DNA of 64,000 bases from JAOTWJ01 sp036398175 (GCA_036398175.1 DASWHL010000104.1:6036-70035); one strand, 5' to 3'. Counted from the stretch's first letter, positions 36,820 through 46,574 are shown. Made by a program: numbers and translations. Notes: generated by a model not told the origin, from the sequence alone.

Positions 36820-38603
36820 CGGACGAGGGGGGAATGACGGCAACGGGGATGCGGACGCATCGGTGCGGTGCGCTGCGGCGCGAGCACGTCGGCCAGCGCG
36901 TGCGGCTCGGGGGCTGGGTGCATCGCCGCCGGGACCTTGGCGGGCTGCTGTTTCTCGACCTGCGGGACCGCGATGGGCTCCTCCAGGTGTCGCTCGGCCC
37001 GGCCTGGACACCGCCCGACGCGCTCGCCGCCGCCGCCGCCATCACGGCCGAGTCCGTCGTGCTGGTCGAGGGCGAGGTCTGCCCGCGGCCGGACGGGCAG
37101 CGGAACCCCGACTTGCCGACCGGCGACGTCGAAGTGCGGGCCGCCGCGGTGCGTGTGGTGGGCCCGGCGCCCGCGGCGCTGCCGATCCCGGTCTGGCGCA
37201 CGAAGGGCGAGGCGCCGCCGTCGGAAGAACTGCGTCTCCAGTACCGCTACCTGGATCTGCGGCGGCCCGAGATGCAGGCGCGCTTCCGGCTGCGGCACCG
37301 GCTGCTCCAGGTGGCGCGACGCACCATGACCGAACTGGGGTTCCTCGAGATCGAGACCCCCGTGCTGACCAAGCCCACGCCGGAGGGGGCGCGGGACTAC
37401 CTGGTGCCGTCGCGCCTCCACGCGGGCCAGTTCTACGCGCTGCCGCAGTCGCCGCAGATCTACAAGCAGTTGCTCATGGTGGCGGGCTTCGACCGCTACT
37501 TCCAGCTCGCGCGCTGTTTCCGGGACGAGGACCTGCGCGCCGACCGGCAGCCGGAGTTCACGCAGATTGACCTCGAGGCGTCGTTCGTGACGGCGGACGA
37601 CGTGTACGGCGCCGTGGAGGCCGTGCTCGTGGCCCTGTGGCGGGAGGCGGGTCACGCGGTCGCCCACCCGTTTCCGCGCCTCACGCACGCCGAGACGCTC
37701 GAGCGCTTCGGGACGGACAAGCCCGACCTGCGCTACGGCCTCGAGGTCGAGGACTGGACCGCGCGGCTCGTGGGCCGCGGCTTCCGGGCGTTCGACGACG
37801 CCCGCGAGGCCGGCGGGCGCGTGCGGGCCATCCGGGTGCCGGGCGGCGCGGTCCTCTCCCGCAAGGACCTCGATCAGCTCACCGAGCTCGCGCGGAAGGG
37901 CGGGGCCGGCGGGCTGGCCGTCGCGAAGCGGCAGGGGGAGCAGCTCACCGGACCGCTGGCCAGGCTCGAGGGCGCGTCGGCCGCCCTGTTCGGTCTCGCG
38001 GACGGCGACGTCCTCCTGGCCGCCGCCGGGCCGGATACCGTGACCGGCCCCGCGCTCGACCGCGTGCGGGGCGGCCTGATCGCCCGGCTCGCGCCCACGC
38101 CGGCCACCGCGCACGCGTTCCTCTGGGTCGAGGGTTTCCCGCTGTTCGAACGGGACCCGGATACGGGGGCCCTCGTGTTCGCCCACCATCCGTTCACCGC
38201 GCCCCACCCCGACGACCAGGACCGCTTCCTGGCGGGCGAGACCGCGGGCGTGCGCGCGCTGCACTACGACGCCGTCTACAATGGACACGAGCTGGGCAGC
38301 GGCTCCATCCGCATCACCGATCCCGCCGTCCAGCTGCGGGTATTCGCGGCCCTGGGCATGGACCAGGCCGAGGCGCGGCGCCGGTTCGGGTTCCTGCTCG
38401 ACGCGCTCGCGGTGGGGGCGCCCCCGCACGGCGGGTTCGCGATCGGATTCGACCGCGTGGCCATGCTGCTCGCGGGGGGCGAGAGCCTGCGGGATGTGAT
38501 CGCCTTTCCCAAGACGACGGCGGCGCGGGCCCTCTTCGAAGACGCGCCCGTTGCCGTGACGCCGGCCGAGCTGGCGGCCCTGCACCTGCGGGTGGCGCCG
38601 TGA
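36816..38603 (+). CDS. aspS: Aspartyl-tRNA synthetase
   Basis: Class II synthetase charging tRNA-Asp. 595 aa from GTG 36816; ATG 36849, just before RTHRCGALRREHVG, may be the real start. Anticodon-binding OB fold (VRLGGWVHRRRDLGGLLFLDLRD), motif 2 FRDEDLRADRQPEFTQID, a bacterial GAD insert (about 300-420), and motif 3 GFAIGFDRVAMLLAG. Whether it also charges tRNA-Asn is not decidable here. PhoH follows with a GTGA overlap. Confidence 0.95.
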   Translation: MTDEGGMTATGMRTHRCGALRREHVGQRVRLGGWVHRRRDLGGLLFLDLRDRDGLLQVSLGPAWTPPDALAAAAAITAESVVLVEGEVCPRPDGQRNPDLPTGDVEVRAAAVRVVGPAPAALPIPVWRTKGEAPPSEELRLQYRYLDLRRPEMQARFRLRHRLLQVARRTMTELGFLEIETPVLTKPTPEGARDYLVPSRLHAGQFYALPQSPQIYKQLLMVAGFDRYFQLARCFRDEDLRADRQPEFTQIDLEASFVTADDVYGAVEAVLVALWREAGHAVAHPFPRLTHAETLERFGTDKPDLRYGLEVEDWTARLVGRGFRAFDDAREAGGRVRAIRVPGGAVLSRKDLDQLTELARKGGAGGLAVAKRQGEQLTGPLARLEGASAALFGLADGDVLLAAAGPDTVTGPALDRVRGGLIARLAPTPATAHAFLWVEGFPLFERDPDTGALVFAHHPFTAPHPDDQDRFLAGETAGVRALHYDAVYNGHELGSGSIRITDPAVQLRVFAALGMDQAEARRRFGFLLDALAVGAPPHGGFAIGFDRVAMLLAGGESLRDVIAFPKTTAARALFEDAPVAVTPAELAALHLRVAP

Positions 38604-39544
38604 GCGACGTCATCCACCGCGTCCCCGCGGAGGGGGCGGACCCCCTGCTGCTGGCGGGCGTGCACGATCGGCACCTGATTGACCTGGCGCGGGCCACCGA
38701 GACGCAGGTGGCGCTGCGCGGCGATCAGCTCGTCCTCACCGGCCCGTTGCCCAACGTGGAGCGGGCCACGCGCCTCGCCGCCGCGCTGGTGGAGCGGGCG
38801 CGTCGCGGGGACCTCGACGCCGACGACGTCCAGCGACTCCTCACCGACGGGCCGGATCCGGACGACGGGGCGAACGGCGAGTTGCGGATCGCCCTGCCGG
38901 GCGTCCGGAAGGTGGTCCAGCCCAAGACGCCCGGGCAGCGGGACTACGTGCAGGCCATCCGGGAGCACGAGATCGTGATCGGCGTGGGGCCGGCGGGAAC
39001 CGGCAAGACGTACCTCGCCTGCGCCCTCGGCGTCGAGTTCCTGAGCCGCAAGCTGGTGCGCCGGCTGGTCCTGGCCCGCCCCGCGGTGGAAGCGGGCGAG
39101 CGACTCGGCTTCCTGCCCGGCGATCTCCAGGCGAAGGTGGATCCCTATCTGCGCCCGCTCTACGACGCGCTCGAGGACCTCATGCCGGCCGAGCGCATGC
39201 AGCGCGCGCTGGAGACCCGCACCATCGAGATCGCGCCGCTCGCCTATATGCGGGGCCGCACGCTGTCCGACGCGTTCGTGATCCTGGACGAAGCCCAGAA
39301 CGTGACGGGCGGGCAGATGAAGATGTTCCTCACGCGGCTCGGCCTCAACTCGCGGGCCGTGGTGATCGGCGACAAGACCCAGATTGACCTGCCGCACCGC
39401 GAGGAGTCCGGCCTGATCCAGGTCGAGCGGATCCTGCCCGGGATTGACGGCGTGGCCTTCTGCTATCTCGAGGAGCGGGACGTGGTCCGGCACCGGTTGG
39501 TGCGCGAGATCATCCGCGCCTATACCGAGGATCAGAACGGATGA
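38600..39544 (+). CDS. PhoH-like ATPase
   Basis: 314-aa cytoplasmic ATPase of the PhoH/YbeZ family, associated with RNA metabolism and ribosome maturation. An N-terminal KH-like region is followed by Walker A GVGPAGTGKTYL and Walker B AFVILDEAQN; LARPAVEAGERLGFLPGD and VIGDKTQIDLP are family hallmarks. It sits two genes before ybeY, matching the widespread phoH - pgpH - ybeY order and supporting a shared role in rRNA processing. Confidence 0.93.
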   Translation: MSDVIHRVPAEGADPLLLAGVHDRHLIDLARATETQVALRGDQLVLTGPLPNVERATRLAAALVERARRGDLDADDVQRLLTDGPDPDDGANGELRIALPGVRKVVQPKTPGQRDYVQAIREHEIVIGVGPAGTGKTYLACALGVEFLSRKLVRRLVLARPAVEAGERLGFLPGDLQAKVDPYLRPLYDALEDLMPAERMQRALETRTIEIAPLAYMRGRTLSDAFVILDEAQNVTGGQMKMFLTRLGLNSRAVVIGDKTQIDLPHREESGLIQVERILPGIDGVAFCYLEERDVVRHRLVREIIRAYTEDQNG

Positions 39545-41742
39545 AGCGCAAGCGGCGGTTCACGGTCCCCATCGAGCCTCCGGCGCCGGAGCTGCCGCCG
39601 CATGTCGGCTTCCACGCCGTGCGATGGCTGCCGGTGGGGGGGCTGGCGCTGCTGATGCTCCTCCTCTATCCCGGCGCGGGGCGGGTGGCCGCCCCCCCGC
39701 TCGAATCCGGCCAGGTGGCGCTCGAGGACGTGGTGGCGCCGTTCGATTTCTCGGTGCGGAAGACCTCCGCCGAGCTGGCGCGGGAAGGCGACCAACTCGA
39801 GGCCACCGTCCGCCCCATCTATCAGTTCCAGCCCGCGGGGCTCGACACGGCCCTCGCCACCGCGGTGCAGCTCTTTGCCACGCTGGACAGCGCCGGGTCG
39901 GCGGAGCAGCTCGAGGCGCTCGCGCTGGCCCGCGGGCTCCGGCTGAGCCCGGAGGAGGCCGCGTTCCTGGTCGAGCCGGGCCGCCGCGCGGCGTTCCGGA
40001 CGGCCACCCTGGACTTCCTCCGGCGCGAACTGGGTCGCGGCGTCACCGGCAGCGGCGTCCTTCAGGCGGAACCGGCGCGCGATATCGTGGTCCGGCATGG
40101 ACAGACGGAACGGCTCATGAGCCGGGACGCGGTAACCGACTATCAGCGCTATCTGGCCGCGCGCTCCGAGCGCCATCCGACGCCCAACTCGACGATCGGC
40201 GACCAGGTGTACGTCAAGATCCTGAATCTGGCGTTCCGGCCGACGCTGCTGTTCAACCGGGCGGAAACCGACTCGCTGCGGCAGGCCCTGCGGCAGAGCG
40301 TGGACTCGGTGAAGGACCACGTGCGGGCCAACGAGCTGATCGTCGGCGCGCACCGGGTGGTGACGCCCGACGTGCACGCCCGCCTGGACGCGCTCCGCGC
40401 CGCGCTGGTGGCACAGGACCCCGCGGGGCGGAGCCCGCGGGCGGTAGTCGGGCAGTTTCTCATCGCCGGCCTCGTGCTGTCGGTGTTCTGGCTGCTGCTC
40501 CTGCTCTACCGCCGGGAGTCGTACGTCAACGGCCGGCACATCGCCGTCTTCACGGTGATCTTCGCGGTCGTGATCACGGGGGCGGCGCTCAACGTCCGGT
40601 TCCTCCATCCCGGCGCGGAGCTGATCCCCATCCCGTTCGCGGCCATGCTGCTCACGGCGCTGTTCAGCGGCCGGGTGGCCATGCTCGGCGCGGCGACGCT
40701 CTCGGTACTCGTCGCGTCGCAGCCCACGTACCAGCTGCCGAGCGCGTTGTACCTCGCCCTGATCGGCGGGGTGGCCGCCGCCGTGGGCATGCGGGTGGTG
40801 CGGCGCCGCACGCACATCCTGACGACCATGGCCATCGTGGCCCTCGCGTTCGGGGTGGCCGCGGTGGCGGTCGGCATGCAGCAGGGCTGGGCGCCCGAGG
40901 CGATCGGCGCCAGCGCGCTTCGCGGCACGGTCAACGCGGTCGTCTCCGCGGCGCTGGTCGGCGTGGTGCTCCCGCTGTTCGAGGCGCTCGGACGGATCAC
41001 GACGGACGTGACGCTCCTCGAGCTGTCGGATCCCATGCATCCCCTGCTGCGGCGGATGGCCACGGAGACGCCGGGCACGTACGCGCACAGCCTTGCCATG
41101 GCCAATCTGTGCGAGGCGGCGTGCAACGCCATCGGCGCCAACGGGCTCCTCGCGCGGGTGGGATGCTACTACCATGACGTCGGCAAGCTCGCGAAGCCCC
41201 AGTTCTTCGTCGAGAACCAGACGCCCGGGGCCAACCCGCACGACAAGCTCAAGCCGGAGGTGTCGGCCCAGCTGATCCGGAGCCATGTGAGGGAGGGCAT
41301 CGCGCTGGCGGAGGAGGCCCGGCTGCCGGATGCGGTCATCGCGTTCATTCCGGAGCATCATGGGACGGCGGAGATCACGTACTTCCTGGAACGGGCCCGG
41401 GCTCGGGGCGACGGAGAGGTCTCGCCCGAGGCGTTCCGCTATCCCGGCCCACGCCCGCGGTCGGTCGAGACGGCCGTGGCGATGCTCGCGGACGGGGTCG
41501 AGGCCGCCCTTCGCGTGCTCGAGGACCCGAGTCCGGAGAAGCTGCGGGACGCCATTGATCACCTGGTCCTCCAGCGCGTGGAGTCCGGGCAGCTCGACGA
41601 TGCACCGCTCACGCTCTCCCAGCTCGAGCGCGTGAAGCAGGAGTTCGTCCGGGTCCTGTCCGGGATCCACCACAATCGGATTGACTACCCGGCCACCGCC
41701 GGGGGCATCGGTGCGGACTGGACGCCTGCGACCTCCGCATGA
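39541..41742 (+). CDS. pgpH: 7TM-HD phosphohydrolase (PgpH-type c-di-AMP phosphodiesterase)
   Basis: 733-aa membrane protein. Order: one N-terminal helix (GLALLMLLLYP), an extracytoplasmic 7TMR-HDED domain (about 50-300), seven membrane helices (about 300-475), then a cytoplasmic HD domain with TYAHSLAMANL, CYYHDVGKLAKP, PEHHGT and LADGVEAA. This architecture is PgpH, which in Listeria hydrolyses c-di-AMP. The phoH and ybeY neighbours are standard for the family. Confidence 0.92.
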   Translation: MKRKRRFTVPIEPPAPELPPHVGFHAVRWLPVGGLALLMLLLYPGAGRVAAPPLESGQVALEDVVAPFDFSVRKTSAELAREGDQLEATVRPIYQFQPAGLDTALATAVQLFATLDSAGSAEQLEALALARGLRLSPEEAAFLVEPGRRAAFRTATLDFLRRELGRGVTGSGVLQAEPARDIVVRHGQTERLMSRDAVTDYQRYLAARSERHPTPNSTIGDQVYVKILNLAFRPTLLFNRAETDSLRQALRQSVDSVKDHVRANELIVGAHRVVTPDVHARLDALRAALVAQDPAGRSPRAVVGQFLIAGLVLSVFWLLLLLYRRESYVNGRHIAVFTVIFAVVITGAALNVRFLHPGAELIPIPFAAMLLTALFSGRVAMLGAATLSVLVASQPTYQLPSALYLALIGGVAAAVGMRVVRRRTHILTTMAIVALAFGVAAVAVGMQQGWAPEAIGASALRGTVNAVVSAALVGVVLPLFEALGRITTDVTLLELSDPMHPLLRRMATETPGTYAHSLAMANLCEAACNAIGANGLLARVGCYYHDVGKLAKPQFFVENQTPGANPHDKLKPEVSAQLIRSHVREGIALAEEARLPDAVIAFIPEHHGTAEITYFLERARARGDGEVSPEAFRYPGPRPRSVETAVAMLADGVEAALRVLEDPSPEKLRDAIDHLVLQRVESGQLDDAPLTLSQLERVKQEFVRVLSGIHHNRIDYPATAGGIGADWTPATSA

Positions 41743-41743
41743 G

Positions 41744-42172
41744 GTGCGGATCGCGACGCTCGGGGTGGCGGCGCCGCTGCCCCCACCGGCGGTGCGCCGA
41801 GCGGTCCGGACGGTGCTCGCCGGCGAGCGGACGGGGCCGGCGGCCCTCAGCGTGACCTTCCTGTCGAGCCAGCGCATGCGCGCCGCGCATCGCCGCGCGC
41901 TGGGCCGCGACCGCGCAACCGACGTGCTCGCCTTCGCGATGCGGCACGGCCCCACCCTCGTGGGCGACGTCTACGTCTGTCCACCCGCCGCCGCCGCCTC
42001 GGCCGCCCGGTTTGGGGTCCCGCTCCGGGAGGAGGTGGTCCGTCTCGTGGTGCACGGAACGCTCCACGCGCTCGGCTACGACCACCCCCCGGGCACCGCG
42101 CGCACGCGCTCCCCCATGTGGCGGCGCCAGGAACGCTACGTGCGGGCCGTGCTGCGGAGTGGCGCGCGATGA
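41744..42172 (+). CDS. ybeY: Endoribonuclease YbeY
   Basis: Metal-dependent RNase for 16S rRNA 3'-end maturation. 142 aa from GTG 41744, just after the pgpH stop. The zinc motif H-x3-H-x5-H is VVHGTLHALGYDHP. TDVLAFAM and GDVYVCP correspond to the usual TDVLSFP and GDI-I segments. It overlaps the next gene as ATGA. Confidence 0.93.
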   Translation: MRIATLGVAAPLPPPAVRRAVRTVLAGERTGPAALSVTFLSSQRMRAAHRRALGRDRATDVLAFAMRHGPTLVGDVYVCPPAAAASAARFGVPLREEVVRLVVHGTLHALGYDHPPGTARTRSPMWRRQERYVRAVLRSGAR

Positions 42173-43383
42173 TCGCCGCCGCCACCGCCGGGATGGCCGC
42201 GGGTGCCGCCGCCGCCGCGTGGGCGGCGCTCCTCGCGCTCGGAGGCGAGGCGCCGAGGATCGGGAGTACCGTCGGTGACCCGCCGCCCGAGGCCCGCACG
42301 CGGATGCCCGTGGCCCGCGCGTTCCGCCTGGCGCGCATGGCGCTCCTCACGGTGGGGGCGGTGAGCGTGGGCCTTGCCTCCGCCTGGTGGACACGACCCC
42401 CGGCCAACGCCGCCCTCCTCCTGGGAGTCGCCTGGGTGCTCCTGCTCCTCGTGGGCGAGGTCCTGCCCCGGGCGCTCGGCCTGCTGGCGCCGGCCCTGGC
42501 CGCGCGCGCCCTCCCGTCGGCCCGCGCCTCCCTGTGGCCGTTCCGGCCCCTGCTCGGGATCATCGGGGGGATGGACCAGCTGGCGCATCGCGTGCTGCCC
42601 CCGACTTCCGCGCAGGCGGGCGGGCATATCGGGGCGGCGCAGCGGGACATGCTGCTCGGGGTCTTCTCGCTCGAAGACACCGCCATCGAAGACGTGATGA
42701 CCCCGCGGCTCGACATCGTCGGCACGTCGCACGACGCCTCCTGGACCGAACTGCTCGGCGTCGTGCGTAGCAGCGAGCACTCGCGCATCCCGGTGTTCCG
42801 CGACTCGATGGACGATGTCGCGGGCATCGTCTACGCCAAGGACCTGGCGCCCGTGACGATCGGCGCGGCACCGCCGCCCGAACGGTGGCAGGAGCTGATC
42901 CGGCCGGTGCCGTTCGTCCCGGAATCCAAGTCGCTGGCGGCGCAGCTGCGGGACTTTCAGCGGGGGACGGGCCACCTCGCGATCGTCGTGGACGAGTTCG
43001 GCGGGACGTCGGGCCTGGTGACCCTCGAGGACGTGCTCGAGGAGATCGTCGGGGAAATCCACGACGAATACGACGTCAACGAGGAGCCCCAGATCGAACG
43101 AGAGGGCAACCAGCGGTTCTGGGTGAACGGCCGCGTCACGCTCGACGATCTCTCGGCAACCCTGGGCGCCCCGTTCGAGCGCGAGGAGGTCAGCACGGTC
43201 GGCGGCCTGATCTACGCCGAGCTGGGGCGGGTCCCGCGGCCGGGAGAGGAGCTGCGGGTCGCCGGGTTCCGCCTGGTCGTCGAGCAGGTCGTGCGCCGGC
43301 GCATCCACCGCGTCTACTTCGAGCGGCTCGCGCCCGCGGCGGTGCCGGACACCGATCCGGCCGAGCTGGGAGAGCTGTCGTGA
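42169..43383 (+). CDS. CNNM/CorC-family membrane protein with CBS pair (copy 1)
   Basis: 404 aa from ATG 42169. The N-terminal part is hydrophobic but short and Ala-rich (GMAAGAAAAAWAALLAL, MALLTVGAVSVGLASAWW, LLLGVAWVLLLLVGEVLP), looking like a reduced CNNM domain. A CBS pair follows (EDVMTPRLDIVG, YAKDLAP, IVVDEFGGTSGLVTLEDVLEEIVGEIHDEYD), then a C-terminal CorC_HlyC domain (RFWVNGRVTLDDL). The family is linked to Mg2+/Co2+ efflux. Tandem with a paralogue and near mgtE. Confidence 0.85.
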   Translation: MIAAATAGMAAGAAAAAWAALLALGGEAPRIGSTVGDPPPEARTRMPVARAFRLARMALLTVGAVSVGLASAWWTRPPANAALLLGVAWVLLLLVGEVLPRALGLLAPALAARALPSARASLWPFRPLLGIIGGMDQLAHRVLPPTSAQAGGHIGAAQRDMLLGVFSLEDTAIEDVMTPRLDIVGTSHDASWTELLGVVRSSEHSRIPVFRDSMDDVAGIVYAKDLAPVTIGAAPPPERWQELIRPVPFVPESKSLAAQLRDFQRGTGHLAIVVDEFGGTSGLVTLEDVLEEIVGEIHDEYDVNEEPQIEREGNQRFWVNGRVTLDDLSATLGAPFEREEVSTVGGLIYAELGRVPRPGEELRVAGFRLVVEQVVRRRIHRVYFERLAPAAVPDTDPAELGELS

Positions 43384-44540
43384 GCGGGCCCACGCTCACC
43401 GTGATCGGACTCGGCGTCGCCGGGATCGGGAGCATGATCGTCGCGGGAGCCGGCGGGGTCAGCCGGCTCGCGCTGGCACGGTGGGTGTCCCAGCGCCAGC
43501 ACGGGAGCGCCCTTGCCGCGGCCCTGTTGTCAGCACCGGCCAAGGTGGTGGGGCCCGCCCTCTGGCTCACGGCCGGCGGCGTGCTGCTGGCCGGGCTCGG
43601 GTTCGCCGCGGTGCTGGCACCCCTCTCGCTGGGGGGGAGGCTAGCCACGATCGTGGTCGGGATTCCCGCCCTACTGGGCCTGACCTACGCGGTGCCGCGC
43701 GCCATCGGCCATCGGTGGCCCGAGCCGCTCATCCGGGCGGCCGCGCCGTGGCTCGAACGGGCCGCGCGGCTGGCGGGGCCGCTGGTCCCGGCGGGTCCCG
43801 GGGGCGGGAGCCTCCCCACCCGGCACGGGGCGGAAACCGTGGGCGAGGAGGAGATCATCGTGCTGGCGGGTGTCCTCACCTTCACGGAACGCACGGTCCG
43901 GGAGGTGATGACGCCCCGCACCGAGATCGTGGCGCTCGACGAGGCCACGGTGGCCCGCGACGCGGCCGTCCTGTTCCGCGAGTCCGGCTATTCCCGGCTC
44001 CCGGTCTACCGGGAGTCCCTCGACCACATCACGGGCATGACCTACGTGTTCGACCTGCTCAAAGTGGGGGCTGGTGAGCGGCTCCCGATCCGTCCCGTGC
44101 TGGCCGTGCCCGCAACCCGGCGCTGCGCGGACCTGCTGTTCGACATGCAGCGCGAGCGCCGGCAGCTGGCGGTCGTGCTCGACGAATTCGGCGGCACGGC
44201 GGGCATGGTGACGCTCGAAGACCTGCTCGAGGAGCTGGTGGGGGAGATTTCCGACGAAACCGACACGACCGTCCCCGACGCGGGACTCGAGACCGACCTG
44301 CTGGACGTGGACGGCATGGTCGGGGTGCAGGAGATCGCCGCGCGGTTCGGGGTCACCCTGCCCGGCGGGCGCGAGACGATCGGCGGCGTGCTGGCGACCG
44401 CGCTCGGCCGCATCCCGCGAGCGGGCGAGCGCGTGGTCCTGGGCGGGCTGGAGTTCGACATCCTGCGGGCCAGTGCCACGCGGCTCGAACGCGTGGTGGT
44501 GCGCCCCGCGCCACCCCCGGTCACCGTCGTGAAGGGCTGA
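43380..44540 (+). CDS. CNNM/CorC-family membrane protein with CBS pair (copy 2)
   Basis: 386 aa from GTG 43380, overlapping copy 1 as GTGA. Hydrophobic N-terminal region (VIGLGVAGIGSMIVAGAGG, LWLTAGGVLLAGLGFAAVLA), CBS pair (REVMTPRTEIVALDE, YVFDLLKVG, VVLDEFGGTAGMVTLEDLLEELVGEI) and CorC_HlyC tail. It shares the full domain order of copy 1 but is clearly diverged, so the pair is an old duplication that may form a heteromer. Predicted divalent-metal transport or sensing. Confidence 0.85.
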   Translation: MSGPTLTVIGLGVAGIGSMIVAGAGGVSRLALARWVSQRQHGSALAAALLSAPAKVVGPALWLTAGGVLLAGLGFAAVLAPLSLGGRLATIVVGIPALLGLTYAVPRAIGHRWPEPLIRAAAPWLERAARLAGPLVPAGPGGGSLPTRHGAETVGEEEIIVLAGVLTFTERTVREVMTPRTEIVALDEATVARDAAVLFRESGYSRLPVYRESLDHITGMTYVFDLLKVGAGERLPIRPVLAVPATRRCADLLFDMQRERRQLAVVLDEFGGTAGMVTLEDLLEELVGEISDETDTTVPDAGLETDLLDVDGMVGVQEIAARFGVTLPGGRETIGGVLATALGRIPRAGERVVLGGLEFDILRASATRLERVVVRPAPPPVTVVKG

Positions 44541-44543
44541 GCC

Positions 44544-45200
44544 ATGGCGCGCGCCCCGCGGCTCCGGCGCTACTTCCTGGTCGGGTTGATCGTCCTGGCC
44601 CCCGCCGGCGTGACGGTCGTGGTGCTCCGCTGGATCTTCGAGCGGCTCGACGCCATTCTGGGCGAACCGATCCAGGCCGCCATCGGATTCCGCATCCCCG
44701 GCCTCGGGTTCATCCTCCTCGGCCTCGTCGTCCTGACCGTCGGATGGATCGTGCATCAGGCCATCGGGCGGCGGCTGCTGCGCGCCTGGAACGAGACGCT
44801 CGTGCGGTTCCCCGTGGCGGGGCGCCTGTACAACGCCGCCAGCCAGATCGTGCAGAGCGTGGTCAGCGACCGGAGCCGGATCTTCAAGCGCACCGTGCTG
44901 GTCCCGTTCCCGACGGACGGCGTCTGGTCCGTGGGGTTCGTGACCAACGAGTTGGCCCCCGTGATGTCGCAGATCGTGGGGCAACCCTGCGTGAACGTGT
45001 TCGTCCCGACCACGCCCAACCCGACCTCGGGCCTGCTGATGGTCGTCCCGCGGAGCCGGATCATCGAAACCGACATCGCCATCGAAGAGGCCATGAAGTT
45101 CGTGATCTCCGCCGGCGCGGTGTCCCCGACGGGCGGCCTCGTGCCGGCCCCGCGGCGCGGGCTCGATCTCGACGACCTGTTCCGGGAGCGGCCGTCATGA
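44544..45200 (+). CDS. DUF502-family membrane protein
   Basis: 218 aa with two N-terminal membrane helices (YFLVGLIVLAPAGVTVVVL and LGFILLGLVVLTVGWIV) and a cytoplasmic C-terminal domain. RFPVAGRLYNAASQIVQSV, VPFPTDGVWSVGFVTNE and VFVPTTPNPTSGLLMVVPRS are conserved DUF502 features. Function unknown; the location between CorC-like proteins and MgtE hints at envelope or metal homeostasis, but this is only context. Confidence 0.88.
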   Translation: MARAPRLRRYFLVGLIVLAPAGVTVVVLRWIFERLDAILGEPIQAAIGFRIPGLGFILLGLVVLTVGWIVHQAIGRRLLRAWNETLVRFPVAGRLYNAASQIVQSVVSDRSRIFKRTVLVPFPTDGVWSVGFVTNELAPVMSQIVGQPCVNVFVPTTPNPTSGLLMVVPRSRIIETDIAIEEAMKFVISAGAVSPTGGLVPAPRRGLDLDDLFRERPS

Positions 45201-46537
45201 TGCCCGCCGGGCTGCTGGAGGCAATGCGGCGGGCGGCGGAGCTGGGCGACGTCGCGGGCTTCCTGCGCTCCGCGCGCAGCGCACATCCGTCCGATCTGTC
45301 GGACGCGCTCGCAGAGCTCGACGACGAGTTGCAGCTCCGGGTCGTGCAGGCCCTGCCACCCGAGATCGTCTCGGAAGCGCTGGCCGAGATGGAGGAGGGG
45401 GAACACCCGGAGGAACTGCTCGCGGCCTTGCGACCGGAGCAGGCCGCGGGGATCGTCAGCGAGCTCGAGGCGGACGACGCGGCGGACCTCATCGGGGATC
45501 TCCCGCCCGACGCCGCGCGCCGCATCCTGAGTCACGTCGCGGTGGCCGAGCGCGAGGACGTCGAGCGGCTGCTCGCCTACGGCGAGGAGACCGCCGGCGG
45601 GCGGATGACCACGGCGCTGATCAGGGTGCCCACGACCGCAACGCTGGGCGACGCGCTGGAGTCGGTTCGGAAGCAGGCGGAGGACGTCGAGGACTTCTTC
45701 CAGGTGTACTGCGTCGAGCCGGACGGGCGGTTGGGCGGGGTGTTGCCGCTGCAGCGGCTCGTCGTCTCCCAGCCGTCCCTTCTCGTCCGCGACGTGATGG
45801 AGCCGCCGCCGGCCCTGGTCACGCCCGATCTGGACCAGGAGGAGGTCGCCCGGCTCATGGCGCGCTACAACCTGCCCGCCATGGCGGTCGTGGACGGGCT
45901 GGGCCGGTTGCTGGGACGCATCACGTTCGACGACGTGATTGACGTGGTGGAAGCCGAGACCACCGAAGACCTGCTGCGGCTGGGCGGCGTGCCCGGCGAC
46001 GAGGAACTGGCCGCCCCCTGGATGGACGCGGTGCGCGGCCGGCTGCCGTGGCTCTACGTGAACACCCTGACCGCGTTTCTGGCCGCGGGTGTGGTGTTCC
46101 TGCACCAGGATACGATCGCGGCGCTGGTGCTGCTGGCCGTCTACATGCCCATCGTGGCGGGCCAGGGGGGCAACGCCGGGACCCAGGCGCTGGCGGTCAC
46201 CGTGCGGCGGCTCGCGCTGGGACTCATCCCGCGGGGCACCGGCCGGCAAGTCATCGTGAAAGAGGTCCTGGTGGGCGCCACCAACGGGATCGCCGTGGGG
46301 CTGGCCGTGGGGCTCGTGGCCGTGCTCGCCGGGGGCACGGTCCTGCTGGGGGTGGTGGTCGCGCTGGCCATGTGGGGGAACCTGCTGATCGCGGGGCTGG
46401 TGGGCTCGATGGTGCCGGTCGTGCTCCAGCGGCTGGGCGCCGACCCGGCTGTGTCCAGCTCGGTGTTCGTCACGCCGGTCACGGACGCGTGCGGTTTCCT
46501 GTTGCTCCTTGGTATGGCGTCGTGGCTGCTCCTGTAA
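45197..46537 (+). CDS. mgtE: Magnesium transporter MgtE
   Basis: 446-aa Mg2+ channel. Order: MgtE N domain (superhelical, HPSDLSDALAELDDELQL), CBS pair (RDVMEPPPALV, DDVIDVVEAETTEDLLRLGG), a connecting helix, and five membrane helices with PIVAGQGGNAGTQALAVTVR as the pore signature and a C-terminal SSVFVTPVTDACGFLLLLG. The CBS and N domains normally gate the pore by sensing cytoplasmic Mg2+. It overlaps the DUF502 gene as ATGA and ends the PTS-IIA-led run. Confidence 0.94.
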   Translation: MMPAGLLEAMRRAAELGDVAGFLRSARSAHPSDLSDALAELDDELQLRVVQALPPEIVSEALAEMEEGEHPEELLAALRPEQAAGIVSELEADDAADLIGDLPPDAARRILSHVAVAEREDVERLLAYGEETAGGRMTTALIRVPTTATLGDALESVRKQAEDVEDFFQVYCVEPDGRLGGVLPLQRLVVSQPSLLVRDVMEPPPALVTPDLDQEEVARLMARYNLPAMAVVDGLGRLLGRITFDDVIDVVEAETTEDLLRLGGVPGDEELAAPWMDAVRGRLPWLYVNTLTAFLAAGVVFLHQDTIAALVLLAVYMPIVAGQGGNAGTQALAVTVRRLALGLIPRGTGRQVIVKEVLVGATNGIAVGLAVGLVAVLAGGTVLLGVVVALAMWGNLLIAGLVGSMVPVVLQRLGADPAVSSSVFVTPVTDACGFLLLLGMASWLLL

Positions 46538-46574
46538 GCTTGCGGCCCGCGGTGGGAGCCCGCGACCTTTCGGC

